28,044 nucleotides of DNA, taken from a virus. The notes under the pieces were generated by a model. The model was given only the letters and a program-made list of their open reading frames with translations. It did not search any database and was not told where the DNA came from. Positions 7,326-15,202 of the stretch are shown piece by piece (the first letter of the stretch is position 1; each line of letters starts with the position of its first letter). Both the position numbers and the translations under genes were made by a program. The stretch is taken from positions 1 to 28,044 of the IMG/VR virus record IMGVR_UViG_3300015371_000136. The stretch is one strand, 5' to 3'.

Positions 7326-8969
7326 TTAATTCGGTATGACCTCTCCGACGCTGTATCTGCCTGATGCGTCGAGAAGGTCCCGCACTTGCACAGTGCGCGT
7401 GCTCTTCGTGTAGAGCAGAACCTTGTCGCGTAACGCCATTGACGCGCGCGTCCCACGTCGTAGGCGGTTGACAGCCTCGAGGTTGCGTGGGCGCATGAAG
7501 CCCCACAAGTACCCCGACGTCTTCACGATGAAAGGCGGTAGTTTGCTTTGGATCTTTACGTGAGCCTCCGCCGTATATTTGTGAATACCAAAGCGGCAGT
7601 TGCCCATGTAGACGCTCTTGATGCGAACGTCAGGCACGCGCGCGGGATCGAACAAATACCAGCGCTCGTACATATACCTATAGGCCAGCGACTTCGGTAG
7701 GAACTTGCCATGCAAACAATCGCCACCACCTGAGAACGCTTCGGTGTAGTCGCGACGTTGATGCCTGATTGCGACGTGCTCGGGATAAACGTTGAGAACG
7801 TCGTTATCGGGGAAGATCGTTTGGTATTGCGCCTTCGCTAGTTTGAAATTCAACGAACCATCACGAGGTACAATCACCATGCGCGCACTCGTCGAGTGCA
7901 AGCGACCAAGGAACACCCCGCGCTTTGCATTCGGGAATGGGCGAAGGTATTTGCCTGGCTCCGCTTCGTGATAGATCGACGACTTATGTCCTGGCAGCGT
8001 GATCTGATCCCACGTACGAACCCCGTAAGGTGACAAGTCAACGCTTGTGATCGTACGGAACGTCAGATCAGTTTCAACGCCTGTCATAGGTTCGTACATA
8101 CGAGCGAAGCGCGTGTACTTACCGCCCTGGTTGTAGTTCGTCGGGTACATGCGCCACAATGGGCCAAGGAAAAAACCATTCTTGTTATGTTTCTTCGTGT
8201 GCCCATCGAGTTCAAACTTGTGTCCTGGATAGCATAACCACGGCAGTTGAATGCGTGGCTCGTAAGGGTAAATGCGCAATTGCGGGAAGCGCGCAACATA
8301 AATCGCACGATCAGCGCGCACGAGATCATCCCACTCAGGTTTCGGACGATCATCGAGCCACTGAAAGAACTCCGGGTCCTCATACTTCTCGCGCGTCTCA
8401 ACGCCCGCAGGCGCTGTATATTGAGCATCCGGCACGAGCCAATCTATCGCTGCCGGGATGTCGCCAACCTTTGGCAGTCCAAACGGCAATGCGGGCGGCA
8501 CAATGACACGCTTGACTTCACCACGCACTGCTTTGATGAACTCAATAAGGCCTTGTTTCGTGCCACGGATCGACTTCAACCACCACTGGTTAGCAACCCA
8601 CCAACGCCTGAACTCAACCTGCCAATAAGGCTCCCACAAATTGACGCCCATCGCCCAAGCGAGGAACGGCAGGTTGTGCTCGCTGATCTGCCACGGGTTC
8701 CACTGAACCTTGATGATCTCCGCCGCCATGCGAAGCAGGCGTTCTGCGTCAGTATCAGCGAGCGCCTTCTCAAGCCCCGTTGCCGCGCGATACAAAAGCT
8801 TAGCACCGGGGTTGTCGATCGGCGTTACGTTGAGAACGCGGTACGGGTCGTCAGCGTACTCTTGCGAGAAAATGTCCTTGTCAGGGAACTCAATGACCTG
8901 CAGCGCCTCGGGCGCGCCAATCTCCGGCGCCTCGACTTCGAATGCGGGTTCTATATCAAGGTTTGTCAC
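7326..8969 (-). CDS. Baseplate/tail protein I (P2 gpI-like)
   Basis: This 547-aa protein is a baseplate wedge component that joins the baseplate to the tail fibres in P2-type tails. Residues 55-170 match the P2 gpI pattern: LLYRAATGLEKALADTDAERLL, LPFLAWAMGVNLW, then WLKSIRGTKQGLIEFIKAVRG. P2 gpI itself is under 200 aa. Here about 370 extra residues follow, rich in Pro, Tyr, Trp and basic residues, and probably form additional beta domains. The GTG start overlaps the gpJ stop (GTGA). The order gpV, gp25, gpJ, gpI is conserved among P2-like baseplate clusters and supports the call. The role of the long C-terminal extension is unknown. Confidence 0.85.
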   Translation of the reverse strand: MTNLDIEPAFEVEAPEIGAPEALQVIEFPDKDIFSQEYADDPYRVLNVTPIDNPGAKLLYRAATGLEKALADTDAERLLRMAAEIIKVQWNPWQISEHNLPFLAWAMGVNLWEPYWQVEFRRWWVANQWWLKSIRGTKQGLIEFIKAVRGEVKRVIVPPALPFGLPKVGDIPAAIDWLVPDAQYTAPAGVETREKYEDPEFFQWLDDRPKPEWDDLVRADRAIYVARFPQLRIYPYEPRIQLPWLCYPGHKFELDGHTKKHNKNGFFLGPLWRMYPTNYNQGGKYTRFARMYEPMTGVETDLTFRTITSVDLSPYGVRTWDQITLPGHKSSIYHEAEPGKYLRPFPNAKRGVFLGRLHSTSARMVIVPRDGSLNFKLAKAQYQTIFPDNDVLNVYPEHVAIRHQRRDYTEAFSGGGDCLHGKFLPKSLAYRYMYERWYLFDPARVPDVRIKSVYMGNCRFGIHKYTAEAHVKIQSKLPPFIVKTSGYLWGFMRPRNLEAVNRLRRGTRASMALRDKVLLYTKSTRTVQVRDLLDASGRYSVGEVIPN

Positions 8970-9967
8970 TCGGCCTCACCCTTCCAAGTGATCTTCATGC
9001 TGTCAACCTGCACGAACCCATCGGACCCAACGACCACGTCAGCCGCTGGCGATTTGATGTCGGCGTTGTATACCGCCTGCTGTTTGATAGCAGCGAAGAT
9101 GTCCATACGTGTGTGATCGTTACCGAGCCAACGCCGCGACTCCACATATTTGTCTAGCGCCGTACGCGTGTCGAGCATGACGTCTTGAAAGTCCACACCC
9201 GGGAATGTCCACACATCGATGTCGTATGACGTGTGCACAACCTTGGGCCTAACGACGTGCACAACATCGGTCAACCCTTTGCGTCCTGGTTCGTTGATGT
9301 ACTTGAACGTAGCGAGGCGCTGCGGGCCAGGCGGGATCGGGTGTTGCGTGATCTTGCGCGTCCACACCCATTGCTCTGTGCCGACAGCCTTGAACCAAGG
9401 CGCCGCGTCAATGTCGTCGAGCAGGACGGGAATGAACACGTGCCCTGATGCTGGCTTAGTCAACGCGGCAGCATCACGGTACGTCGGGTCGCTCGACAAC
9501 GCCCAAAACACATACGACTCGTGCACGCCATGCGGCGTTAGTATGTTTGGGCTCAACCAAATGCGACGACGATATTGGTCATCGCTTTCACCTTCCAAGC
9601 GCGGCACACCATACGGGTAACGCGACGCAATGCCGTCGAGGTTCGTGCCATACCCGAATGCGAGCGTGACGTCCTTCGCTGCCTGATTGATACGATTACG
9701 CAACAGCATCTCAAAGTCAGCACTTGCTTCCTGACAGATGCGGATCGGGTCGAACTCCAAGTTCTCGACATCGTACACGGCACCAGCGGGGGGATCGTGA
9801 TCTGTCCATATCTGCTTGAACCGCGCCATACGATTGGTGATGATCGTCTCAGAATCGATGTCCTCGAGCACCGCCATCTTGCCGAGCAATTCGGGCTGAA
9901 TAACAGTAAAACGCGACGGTTGCGGCGTTACAGCGTCAGCGGGAACTGGGGTGTCATCATCAGCCAT
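8966..9967 (-). CDS. Baseplate J-like protein (P2 gpJ / T4 gp6 family)
   Basis: This 333-aa protein is a baseplate wedge component. Family features are the early PELL.K.AVLEDIDSETII region, then FGYGTNLDGIASRYPYGVPRLEGESDDQYRRRI at about residues 103-136. The second of these is the characteristic gpJ segment in which GT.LD is followed by R..GESD..(Y/L)R.RI. Later segments (VHESYVFWAL) fit the oligomerisation domain that follows. The start used here is the ATG at 9967-9965, one base after the gp25 stop codon. An upstream alternative at 10003 would overlap gp25 by 35 bases. The gene lies between gp25 and gpI as in P2. Confidence 0.88.
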   Translation of the reverse strand: MADDDTPVPADAVTPQPSRFTVIQPELLGKMAVLEDIDSETIITNRMARFKQIWTDHDPPAGAVYDVENLEFDPIRICQEASADFEMLLRNRINQAAKDVTLAFGYGTNLDGIASRYPYGVPRLEGESDDQYRRRIWLSPNILTPHGVHESYVFWALSSDPTYRDAAALTKPASGHVFIPVLLDDIDAAPWFKAVGTEQWVWTRKITQHPIPPGPQRLATFKYINEPGRKGLTDVVHVVRPKVVHTSYDIDVWTFPGVDFQDVMLDTRTALDKYVESRRWLGNDHTRMDIFAAIKQQAVYNADIKSPAADVVVGSDGFVQVDSMKITWKGEAE

Positions 9968-9968
9968 A

Positions 9969-10493
9969 TCACACTCCGTACCACGGTCCGTAACCGCGAC
10001 CAACCAGGCCTAGTGAACGTCGACGCTCAGGCGTTGTGTCGCCAACATGCGCGCGCGGGCGATAGACGCCTTCCTGCCGTTGCGTCAGATGACCTGTGCG
10101 AAGCTCTTCCGGACTCGTGAGGTTCGTGTTGTCGCTACGTCGCCAGATGCGCACGCGCTGCACACGATAGTTCGGTTCCCACAAGTCGATTGCCGTAATG
10201 ATCGCGCCGTAGAAGCGGGTGATTGCGAAAGGCGTGGCGCTGTCACCGAGCAAGTGCGGCACAAGCGAACCCACCCAACGACGAAGCACGCGCTCGTGGT
10301 AGCGCGTCACAAGGATCTTCGAAATGGACTGCACCACATGGTTCCACCCAATGATGATCTTGCCAGTCTTATCGTCGACTCCGACGCGTGCTGGTTTGAG
10401 TACGACCCGACCTCGACGCAGGTCAGGCCATGCGTCAAGATCGGGATCATAGAATTTGTTCGTTCGTGAGTCGAACCATTGCGGGCTTGTCAT
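9969..10493 (-). CDS. Baseplate wedge protein, gp25/gpW-like
   Basis: This 174-aa protein has a central region, residues 50-118, that fits the gp25/P2 gpW family of baseplate wedge proteins. It has SISKILVTRYHERVLRRWVG (the initiation helix and the strand with E and R), TPFAITRFYGAIITAIDLWEP, and an ending VQRV strand. These proteins connect the baseplate to the sheath. The C-terminal 50 residues are Arg-rich and unusual for the family. The ATG start overlaps the stop of the 145-aa gene (ATGA). The gpJ gene follows at once. Confidence 0.85.
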   Translation of the reverse strand: MTSPQWFDSRTNKFYDPDLDAWPDLRRGRVVLKPARVGVDDKTGKIIIGWNHVVQSISKILVTRYHERVLRRWVGSLVPHLLGDSATPFAITRFYGAIITAIDLWEPNYRVQRVRIWRRSDNTNLTSPEELRTGHLTQRQEGVYRPRAHVGDTTPERRRSLGLVGRGYGPWYGV

Positions 10494-10927
10494 CGCAGTC
10501 CTTCAATCGTTACTTTACCACGTCGACGACGCATCTGCTCTTGATCGCGTGCTCGATCGTTATCAGTCGTGACACGCGTACCCGTCGCTGGGTGAAAGCC
10601 CTCGGTGAGAGCAGCTGCCATCGTGTTCGGGTCTTGGATTGCGTTGCGTACAAGTTTTGTGCGCCGTCCATCAGCACGTGGGATACGACCACCTGATTGT
10701 TGATGCAGCATCGCACGTTGCGACCCCGCTACTTGATCGAGCGGTACCTTGCCGATCGAACCGTTGACTAACCAATGCGATGCTTGACCATCGGTCATGA
10801 AAACAACCTTCCGACCGTCAGCCTCCGTCTTGACCCGAAACGTGCCGATCTCTGTCTTCACGCCTGGGTCGTAAATGTAAAACTTCTTGATCGCCGCCTT
10901 GGGCGGCATTACGGGACGCCTCGCCAT
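10490..10927 (-). CDS. Unknown protein in the baseplate operon
   Basis: This 145-aa basic protein sits between the spike gene gpV and the gp25 gene, where some phages have a small baseplate component. I do not recognise its family. Residues 12-65 look like a small beta domain (KKFYIYDPGVKTEIGTFRV, then RKVVFMTDGQASHWLV). Residues 75-145 are highly charged with many Arg and probably helical or flexible. It has no Cys cluster or membrane segment. The start ATG has a GAGGAGG site five bases upstream. Given its place it could bind the spike or hub, but nothing in the sequence proves this. Confidence 0.7.
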   Translation of the reverse strand: MARRPVMPPKAAIKKFYIYDPGVKTEIGTFRVKTEADGRKVVFMTDGQASHWLVNGSIGKVPLDQVAGSQRAMLHQQSGGRIPRADGRRTKLVRNAIQDPNTMAAALTEGFHPATGTRVTTDNDRARDQEQMRRRRGKVTIEGLR

Positions 10928-10938
10928 CTGAACCTCCT

Positions 10939-11910
10939 CTATTGGTCGTCGTTCTTTACCTTGGCTTCAGGATCTTTTGACTTGATCTGCCATGGAGTGC
11001 TGACGAAAGGTAGCTTCGACTTGACCCAATATTTTTCCTTCGCCTCGCTGACGAACTCCTTCTCGCACTTCATGTTGATATTGCCTTCCTTACTAATGTC
11101 GTAGTAATTGTTTTCGCCAGCGGTCATCTTCGTGCCGTCTTCGTGTGCACGAATTTGCACCTCTTTACCGACGCGTGCTGTGAACCCATTCTTGCTGTGC
11201 AAGCGAAACTTCATCTTCGCTTTTTCACCGCCGACCTTGCGCTGTCCCCCACCTTGTCCTTGCTGTCCGCCGCTAGAGCTTTCACCGCCGCCAGAACTCC
11301 CGCCGCCGTCGCGCGGATCAGACCATTGCTTGTTCTCAGCGTCTTCAAACCAATAGTCGAAGCCGTAATCATCTTGTTGTCCGCCACCACCTGACGAACC
11401 ACCTGACGAACCACCCGATTGACCGCCTCCTTGTTGACCACCTTGCTGCCCGCTTTGTTGTGAGTCGAAGCCCCAACTCTTGCGCATCGGGCCCATCTGC
11501 TCAGGGTATTCGTCCTTCCCACTTTCGTTAGCGTGATCGGGCGGCCCGTGATTTTTGTTTGGCGACATCGGCATGACGACGCCTTGGTGAGGATCGCCGA
11601 AGGGGCAAATGAACAACACGTTCTGTTGACCGCCCTGACCTTGACCGCTTTCACCGCCGCCACCACTTTGCCCACCTCCTCCTGATTGCCCAGCGCTGTC
11701 AGAGAACGGAGGACGTCCTTTCGCTTGCCCATAGAACTGACCATTCGGCACCCACGGTCCGATGACAGGCTTGCCATCAGGACCATTGCCGAAGTTAAGG
11801 CGTAGCATGTCGCCCTTCACCTCTTTGACAGTGCCCATCCTGAACATGCTGCCAAGCTGGCTCTTCATGTTCATGACCTCTTGGATCAAGCGTTGATAGT
11901 CAGATGCCAT
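10939..11910 (-). CDS. Baseplate spike protein (gpV / Mu gp45-like) with Gly/Ser/Gln-rich inserts
   Basis: This 323-aa protein is the likely membrane-piercing spike at the tail tip. Residues 1-60 start like gpV-type proteins: a short helix, then FRMGTVKEVKGDMLRLNFG and PVIGPWVPN. The OB-fold sequence resumes at residues 97-115 with NVLFICPFGDPHQGVVMPM, equivalent to the V.SP.GDP..GVVLP strands of gpV. Between them lies a Gly/Ser/Gln tract (about 71-96). Two further low-complexity tracts occur at 150-179 and 202-223. The C-terminus (230-323) has short alternating strands typical of the beta-helical needle. It begins the baseplate cluster, just downstream of the neck-type gene. Inserts of this kind are unusual for a rigid spike. 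Confidence 0.78.
   Translation of the reverse strand: MASDYQRLIQEVMNMKSQLGSMFRMGTVKEVKGDMLRLNFGNGPDGKPVIGPWVPNGQFYGQAKGRPPFSDSAGQSGGGGQSGGGGESGQGQGGQQNVLFICPFGDPHQGVVMPMSPNKNHGPPDHANESGKDEYPEQMGPMRKSWGFDSQQSGQQGGQQGGGQSGGSSGGSSGGGGQQDDYGFDYWFEDAENKQWSDPRDGGGSSGGGESSSGGQQGQGGGQRKVGGEKAKMKFRLHSKNGFTARVGKEVQIRAHEDGTKMTAGENNYYDISKEGNINMKCEKEFVSEAKEKYWVKSKLPFVSTPWQIKSKDPEAKVKNDDQ
11242..11700 (-). repeat. Low-complexity Gly/Ser/Gln coding tracts in the spike gene
   Basis: Three tracts encode almost only Gly, Ser and Gln: 11623-11700, 11374-11463 and 11242-11307. At the DNA level they are imperfect short repeats of codons such as GGC, GGT, CAA and TCA. They separate the OB-fold halves and the C-terminal beta needle of the gpV-like protein. 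Confidence 0.8.
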
Positions 11911-11914
11911 GTGC

Positions 11915-12544
11915 TCATGCCTTGATGATGTTGAACGCTATACCAACGCGTGCGGCGACACGATCAGCGAGCGTACGCAACGCGTGCGGGTTGAATTGAA
12001 CTCCTTTCACGTCGCCAGTCTTCTGACTGATCGACTCACGCCCCTGCGGTTTGAACGGGGTGAGAGCGCAGCGGCAGTTCAAATCACGGTTCAGGAAGTG
12101 CGGGTGCACGTCGCGCAAGTGCCGCGTTTCCTCAATCGTGTACGGCCCTTCCTCAGATATGCGCTCGCAAATTGGGCACACGGCACCATCTTGCGCCGTG
12201 ATCACGTTCACGAGCATATCCTGATTGAATACGCCTTCGGCCCTCTTCTGAAAGTCACGCGTCGGGCCGCGTCGTGTTAGTTCATCCTCCATCACGCCTT
12301 GCTTGATCGTCATCTCGTACGTTTGATCACCAAGCGTAGCGCGCGACACCGTGATGAACTTGCCTGCCGCCGACGGGGTGAACCCCGTCTCTTGGATCAA
12401 CACGCGGACAAGTTCGTCGTACATTTCATCGCCAACCTCGTTCACCGTATCGCGCAACATACGCTCGAGTTCCTGCGGTGTGCGGTCGAGCTTACCGATG
12501 AACTTTAGCAGCTCCGATGGGTCGACGACGATTTGGATCGCCAT
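11915..12544 (-). CDS. Neck/tail-completion-like protein with a Mu gpF-type Cys/His motif
   Basis: This 209-aa protein appears to combine two parts. Residues 1-90 are helical with short strands (DRTPQELERMLRDTVNEVGDEMYDEL), resembling HK97 gp10/virion-morphogenesis neck proteins. Residues 112-165 carry a cluster of C123, C126, H147, H149, C157 and C159 in the pattern D..VCP.C...(Y)TIEE...PH..(D)LNCRC.L.P. This is the C-terminal motif of Mu gpF and SPP1 gp7-type minor head proteins and probably binds a metal. The TAATG junction with the upstream gene couples their translation. Minor head proteins normally neighbour the portal, so the location between tail terminator and baseplate is unusual. 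The first part is a weak match and the second is clear. Confidence 0.65.
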   Translation of the reverse strand: MAIQIVVDPSELLKFIGKLDRTPQELERMLRDTVNEVGDEMYDELVRVLIQETGFTPSAAGKFITVSRATLGDQTYEMTIKQGVMEDELTRRGPTRDFQKRAEGVFNQDMLVNVITAQDGAVCPICERISEEGPYTIEETRHLRDVHPHFLNRDLNCRCALTPFKPQGRESISQKTGDVKGVQFNPHALRTLADRVAARVGIAFNIIKA

Positions 12545-13494
12545 TAGTCACCCAATGTCTTCTGATCCTCCGGCGGGAAACGAGGCCAACTGTCATGCGG
12601 CGCCTCGTCAAGCGGGTCGGCAGGGTCCGGGGGCTCGGGAGGTGGCACCACGTCGGTGTCAGCGGCGTTAGGCGTCGTTTGATCATCGAGCGTCACTTTC
12701 AACGCCGTGGGCCCTTCACCGCTGGTTGCCGTGATGTCAGCGTTGATCTCTCCACCCCATAGCGCCGCACCAGGAGCCATGTCAGTGAGAGGTGCCAAAC
12801 CGATGCTCCTAATGCCAGCCTTCCTCATGCCTAACCATTGCTGCGCTACCTGCCATGATGGATACGTCGTGTGACCGAGTACGCTTTGCAGCAACTCTGA
12901 CGCGTCGACGACGCCAGGAATGTTCTTGTCCTGCGCCATCTTGAGGAACCGATTGATCGGATGCGTTTCGGGGAACACAACGCCAGGCGGAGGATCGGAC
13001 ACAACGTCAAGCGTTGCCGTCACTTGACGCGCGGCATAACGCAGGCCCTTCTCCGTTCTACCGCCACGTGGCGACGTGATGCGAATGATCTTGATGCTGA
13101 GGTCGCGAATGAGTTCGCCAAACGCACTCTGCGCATCACCAAACAACGCTGCCATCGCCTGAGCGTGTAAGATGTCGAGCCCAAGCTCCATCGCCTTGTC
13201 TGTGTTCGGAAAGTTGATTTGAACGTTATCGCTTCCCTTAACCAGCATCGCTGACGCAACACCCATCTCGAGCGTGAGTTGGAGGTTACGTGTTGACGAG
13301 TACACCCCGTCGGTAACGTCGACGTGGTTGTCAGCGTCAGTGAAGACCACAATGTATGGTCGTCCCTGCCCATCGGGCTGGAGCGCTTCAATCAATGGCC
13401 TATTGTCGCTGTCGAACACGCGAGCTTCCGCCCACGTTCTCTCTAGCAACGCCGCAACAGCGGCTTGACGAATGACAGCCCGAACAATGCTCAC
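12544..13494 (-). CDS. Putative tail terminator/neck protein
   Basis: This 316-aa protein starts at GTG 13494-13492, which overlaps the previous stop (GTGA). A longer reading to 13563 would overlap 73 bases of the upstream gene. Residues 1-165 fit the size and layout of tail-terminator proteins: an N-terminal helix, then RPYIVVFTDADN, then the strand STRNLQLTLEMGVAS, a long helix with D-A-E positions (TDKAMELGLDILHAQAMAAL), and a final strand KGLRYAARQVTATLDVV. Residues 230-316 are Pro/Asp-rich and probably flexible (VVPPPEPPDPADPLDEAP). Such proteins cap the tail tube and form the head-tail joint. The family call is by layout only, so it is tentative. The context of head-completion genes before it and baseplate genes after it agrees. 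Confidence 0.5.
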   Translation of the reverse strand: MSIVRAVIRQAAVAALLERTWAEARVFDSDNRPLIEALQPDGQGRPYIVVFTDADNHVDVTDGVYSSTRNLQLTLEMGVASAMLVKGSDNVQINFPNTDKAMELGLDILHAQAMAALFGDAQSAFGELIRDLSIKIIRITSPRGGRTEKGLRYAARQVTATLDVVSDPPPGVVFPETHPINRFLKMAQDKNIPGVVDASELLQSVLGHTTYPSWQVAQQWLGMRKAGIRSIGLAPLTDMAPGAALWGGEINADITATSGEGPTALKVTLDDQTTPNAADTDVVPPPEPPDPADPLDEAPHDSWPRFPPEDQKTLGD

Positions 13495-13898
13495 GTAGCC
13501 TCCTTGATACGAATGAGGAACACACGCGAGCGCTTGACGGGCGTATGCGACACGAAGTTGCACTCATAAACACCCGACGGTTGATCCGCGCGAGGGTTCG
13601 TTAGTTCAACGCGATCGCCTTGCGTGAAGTCACACTCGACGAGGTGCTCCTCGTTAATCGAGATGTAGGCGTCACTTTGTGCGAAACGCGTTTCCATATT
13701 CGGCGCGACGTTCGCGGGCATTGCTCGCGTCGTTTTGAATATGGCAAGAACGGGACCAACGACGGGACGGGTCGTGTCAGGACCCGCTTCGTCGAACCCG
13801 CCTTTGCTCCAAGGCATCAACGTCACGGGCTCACCGAACTGAGCGTCGACCGTGTTCAATGCCTGCCGTACTTGTGCCAACCACGCTGCTAAACTCAT
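13491..13898 (-). CDS. Putative head-closure/head-tail adaptor protein
   Basis: This 135-aa protein follows the DUF4054 head-completion gene, which is the usual place of the head-closure (stopper) protein. The sequence has an N-terminal helix (AWLAQVRQALNTVDAQFG). Beta strands follow: EPVTLMPWS, GPVLAIFKTT, and the closing pair DRVELTNPR / GVYECNFVSHTPV, ending VFLIRIKEAT. This order matches small beta-barrel connectors such as SPP1 gp16. No catalytic motif is seen. The ATG start overlaps the upstream stop (ATGA) and the gene ends in a GTGA overlap with the next. Family by position and fold pattern only. Confidence 0.5.
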   Translation of the reverse strand: MSLAAWLAQVRQALNTVDAQFGEPVTLMPWSKGGFDEAGPDTTRPVVGPVLAIFKTTRAMPANVAPNMETRFAQSDAYISINEEHLVECDFTQGDRVELTNPRADQPSGVYECNFVSHTPVKRSRVFLIRIKEAT

Positions 13899-14368
13899 GG
13901 CAGGAAAAACCCTCCAGGTGCGCCGAGCACGGCGAACTTTGGAATGTTTCTGTCACGTAGTTGTGCGAAGAGTAGTCCGTACAACGTCAAGCCCAACACC
14001 GAACTTGCCGACGACCCGGCAGCGTCAGACGATGACGACGATTTCTGTGCCGACGAGGACCCCGAACGAAACTGAACTTGGAAGTCCTCGAACTTGATGT
14101 CGGACAGGTACGTCGACACGGTGTCGCTACCAACACTACCACCTCCACCACCCGATCCGCCACTCGCCGCCAACGCCTTTTGATACAGTGAAAGATAATG
14201 GGCGGCGAGGTACATGATACCGTAGAAGTAGTCTGTCTCGGTCCACTGGATCGTGTCGAGCCAGATCGCTGCGGCAGCAATGAACGGTTGGATGGTTTCA
14301 TCAGCACTGTCAGCGAACTCAGGAAAGCGCTCCTTCAAGTCCGCTGGTGTCGGTTCGGTGTAGGCCAT
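13895..14368 (-). CDS. Head-completion protein, DUF4054-like
   Basis: This 157-aa protein begins ADLKERFPEFADSADETIQPFIAAA, the typical start of DUF4054 and related head-tail connector subunits in which F.EF......I...(I/L)..A is conserved. A helix with YFYGIMYLAAHYLSL follows, as in that family. A long Gly/Ser linker at residues 69-78 and a Ser-rich stretch at 101-120 separate it from a C-terminal segment (LYGLLFAQLRDRNIPKFAVLG). These proteins form the ring under the portal. The start ATG has a GAGGTG site upstream. The position between the capsid and neck genes fits. Confidence 0.75.
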   Translation of the reverse strand: MAYTEPTPADLKERFPEFADSADETIQPFIAAAAIWLDTIQWTETDYFYGIMYLAAHYLSLYQKALAASGGSGGGGGSVGSDTVSTYLSDIKFEDFQVQFRSGSSSAQKSSSSSDAAGSSASSVLGLTLYGLLFAQLRDRNIPKFAVLGAPGGFFLP

Positions 14369-14376
14369 CGCTCACC

Positions 14377-14817
14377 TCACTGGTGTTTCGGCCCCCGTTT
14401 CGGCACGCGCCGAGCGGTTGGCTTCACAGGCTTCTGCAACGCTTCGTCGACGTGGGGCGTTGCCAGCGGAGCCGGTTGCCGCATGAGGTGGTGAGCGGGT
14501 GTCGCGCGCTTCTTCAACTCTTCTATCTCCTCCGTTGAAGGAGGTGCCAGAGCTTTCTTGACCGCTTCCGACGCTTGCTCGTTTTGTTCGTCGATCGCTT
14601 GTTGGGACACGCTTCCGCCGGAGACAACCTCGATGTCGCCGCGCTTCGCGTCGGTCCAATCTTTCAGCTCTTGAGCGAGCGCGGGCGTGACTTTGATTTC
14701 CAACGTCTCGCCCGGCTCGACCTTAAAGATAGCACCATCCGCATCTGTGATGTACCGGGGAGCCGGGCCACGTGACAGGCTGCGGATGGTTAACGTAACT
14801 TTATCTGTCTTCGCCAT
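14377..14817 (-). CDS. Small capsid-adjacent protein, paralog of the preceding gene
   Basis: This 146-aa protein shares its first ~50 residues with the 100-aa product encoded just upstream. Both begin MAK..K, have T(V/L)T(I/V)R......R.Y(I/L)TD.DG, then a PGET.EI.V strand and an A.EL stretch. The second half is helical and charged (EEIEELKKRATPA), with a basic Pro-rich tail. I do not know its function. Being next to the major capsid gene suggests a small head-associated or assembly protein. The start ATG has a GAGGAGG site. The two genes look like a tandem duplication followed by divergence of the C-terminal halves. Confidence 0.7.
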   Translation of the reverse strand: MAKTDKVTLTIRSLSRGPAPRYITDADGAIFKVEPGETLEIKVTPALAQELKDWTDAKRGDIEVVSGGSVSQQAIDEQNEQASEAVKKALAPPSTEEIEELKKRATPAHHLMRQPAPLATPHVDEALQKPVKPTARRVPKRGPKHQ

Positions 14818-14840
14818 GTAAGCCTCCTCTAAGATTGCCG

Positions 14841-15143
14841 TTACTTCACGCCAGCTGCCTTTGCCTTCGCGGCATCGGCTTTCGCTTGCGCCTTATCGGC
14901 CTCGTCCTCGAGCTTCTCGACCTTGGCCGCTTCCTTCTTGGCAGCGGCTTTGGTCGTCAGCTCGAAGCAATCGTCTTCCTTCTCGCTCCGCTCCTCGAGC
15001 TCCTCCGCCGTCACCTCAGAGACTTCGATCTCCTTGGTTTCGCCGGGTTGAAACTCGTGGGCGCTGCCGTCGACGTCCGTGAGGTACGTGCGGGCTTCGC
15101 TGCGGTTACGAACAGTGACCTTCGTCTTCTCGACTTTGGCCAT
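14841..15143 (-). CDS. Small capsid-adjacent protein with a coiled-coil tail
   Basis: This 100-aa protein starts at the ATG at 15143-15141, preceded by AAGGAGG. A reading from 15305 would run deep into the major capsid gene and is rejected. Residues 1-45 form a small beta domain (TVRNRSEARTYLTDVDG, then QPGETKEIEVSEV) shared with the next gene. Residues 46-100 are Glu/Lys/Ala-rich and almost certainly helical or coiled coil (EEREKED-like, then AAKKEAAKVEKLEDEADKA). Possible roles are capsid cement, scaffold-like helper or head-tail linker; none can be shown. Confidence 0.7.
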   Translation of the reverse strand: MAKVEKTKVTVRNRSEARTYLTDVDGSAHEFQPGETKEIEVSEVTAEELEERSEKEDDCFELTTKAAAKKEAAKVEKLEDEADKAQAKADAAKAKAAGVK

Positions 15144-15202
15144 GGTGTATTTCCTCCTTATCCAGAAAGGATCACAAGAAAGTTCAACTCGATCAGACCG
15201 AC

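Noticed and set aside
13495-13563. Longer N-terminus for the tail-terminator-like gene
   Set aside because: It would overlap 73 bases of the previous gene. The GTG at 13494 gives a classic 4-base overlap.
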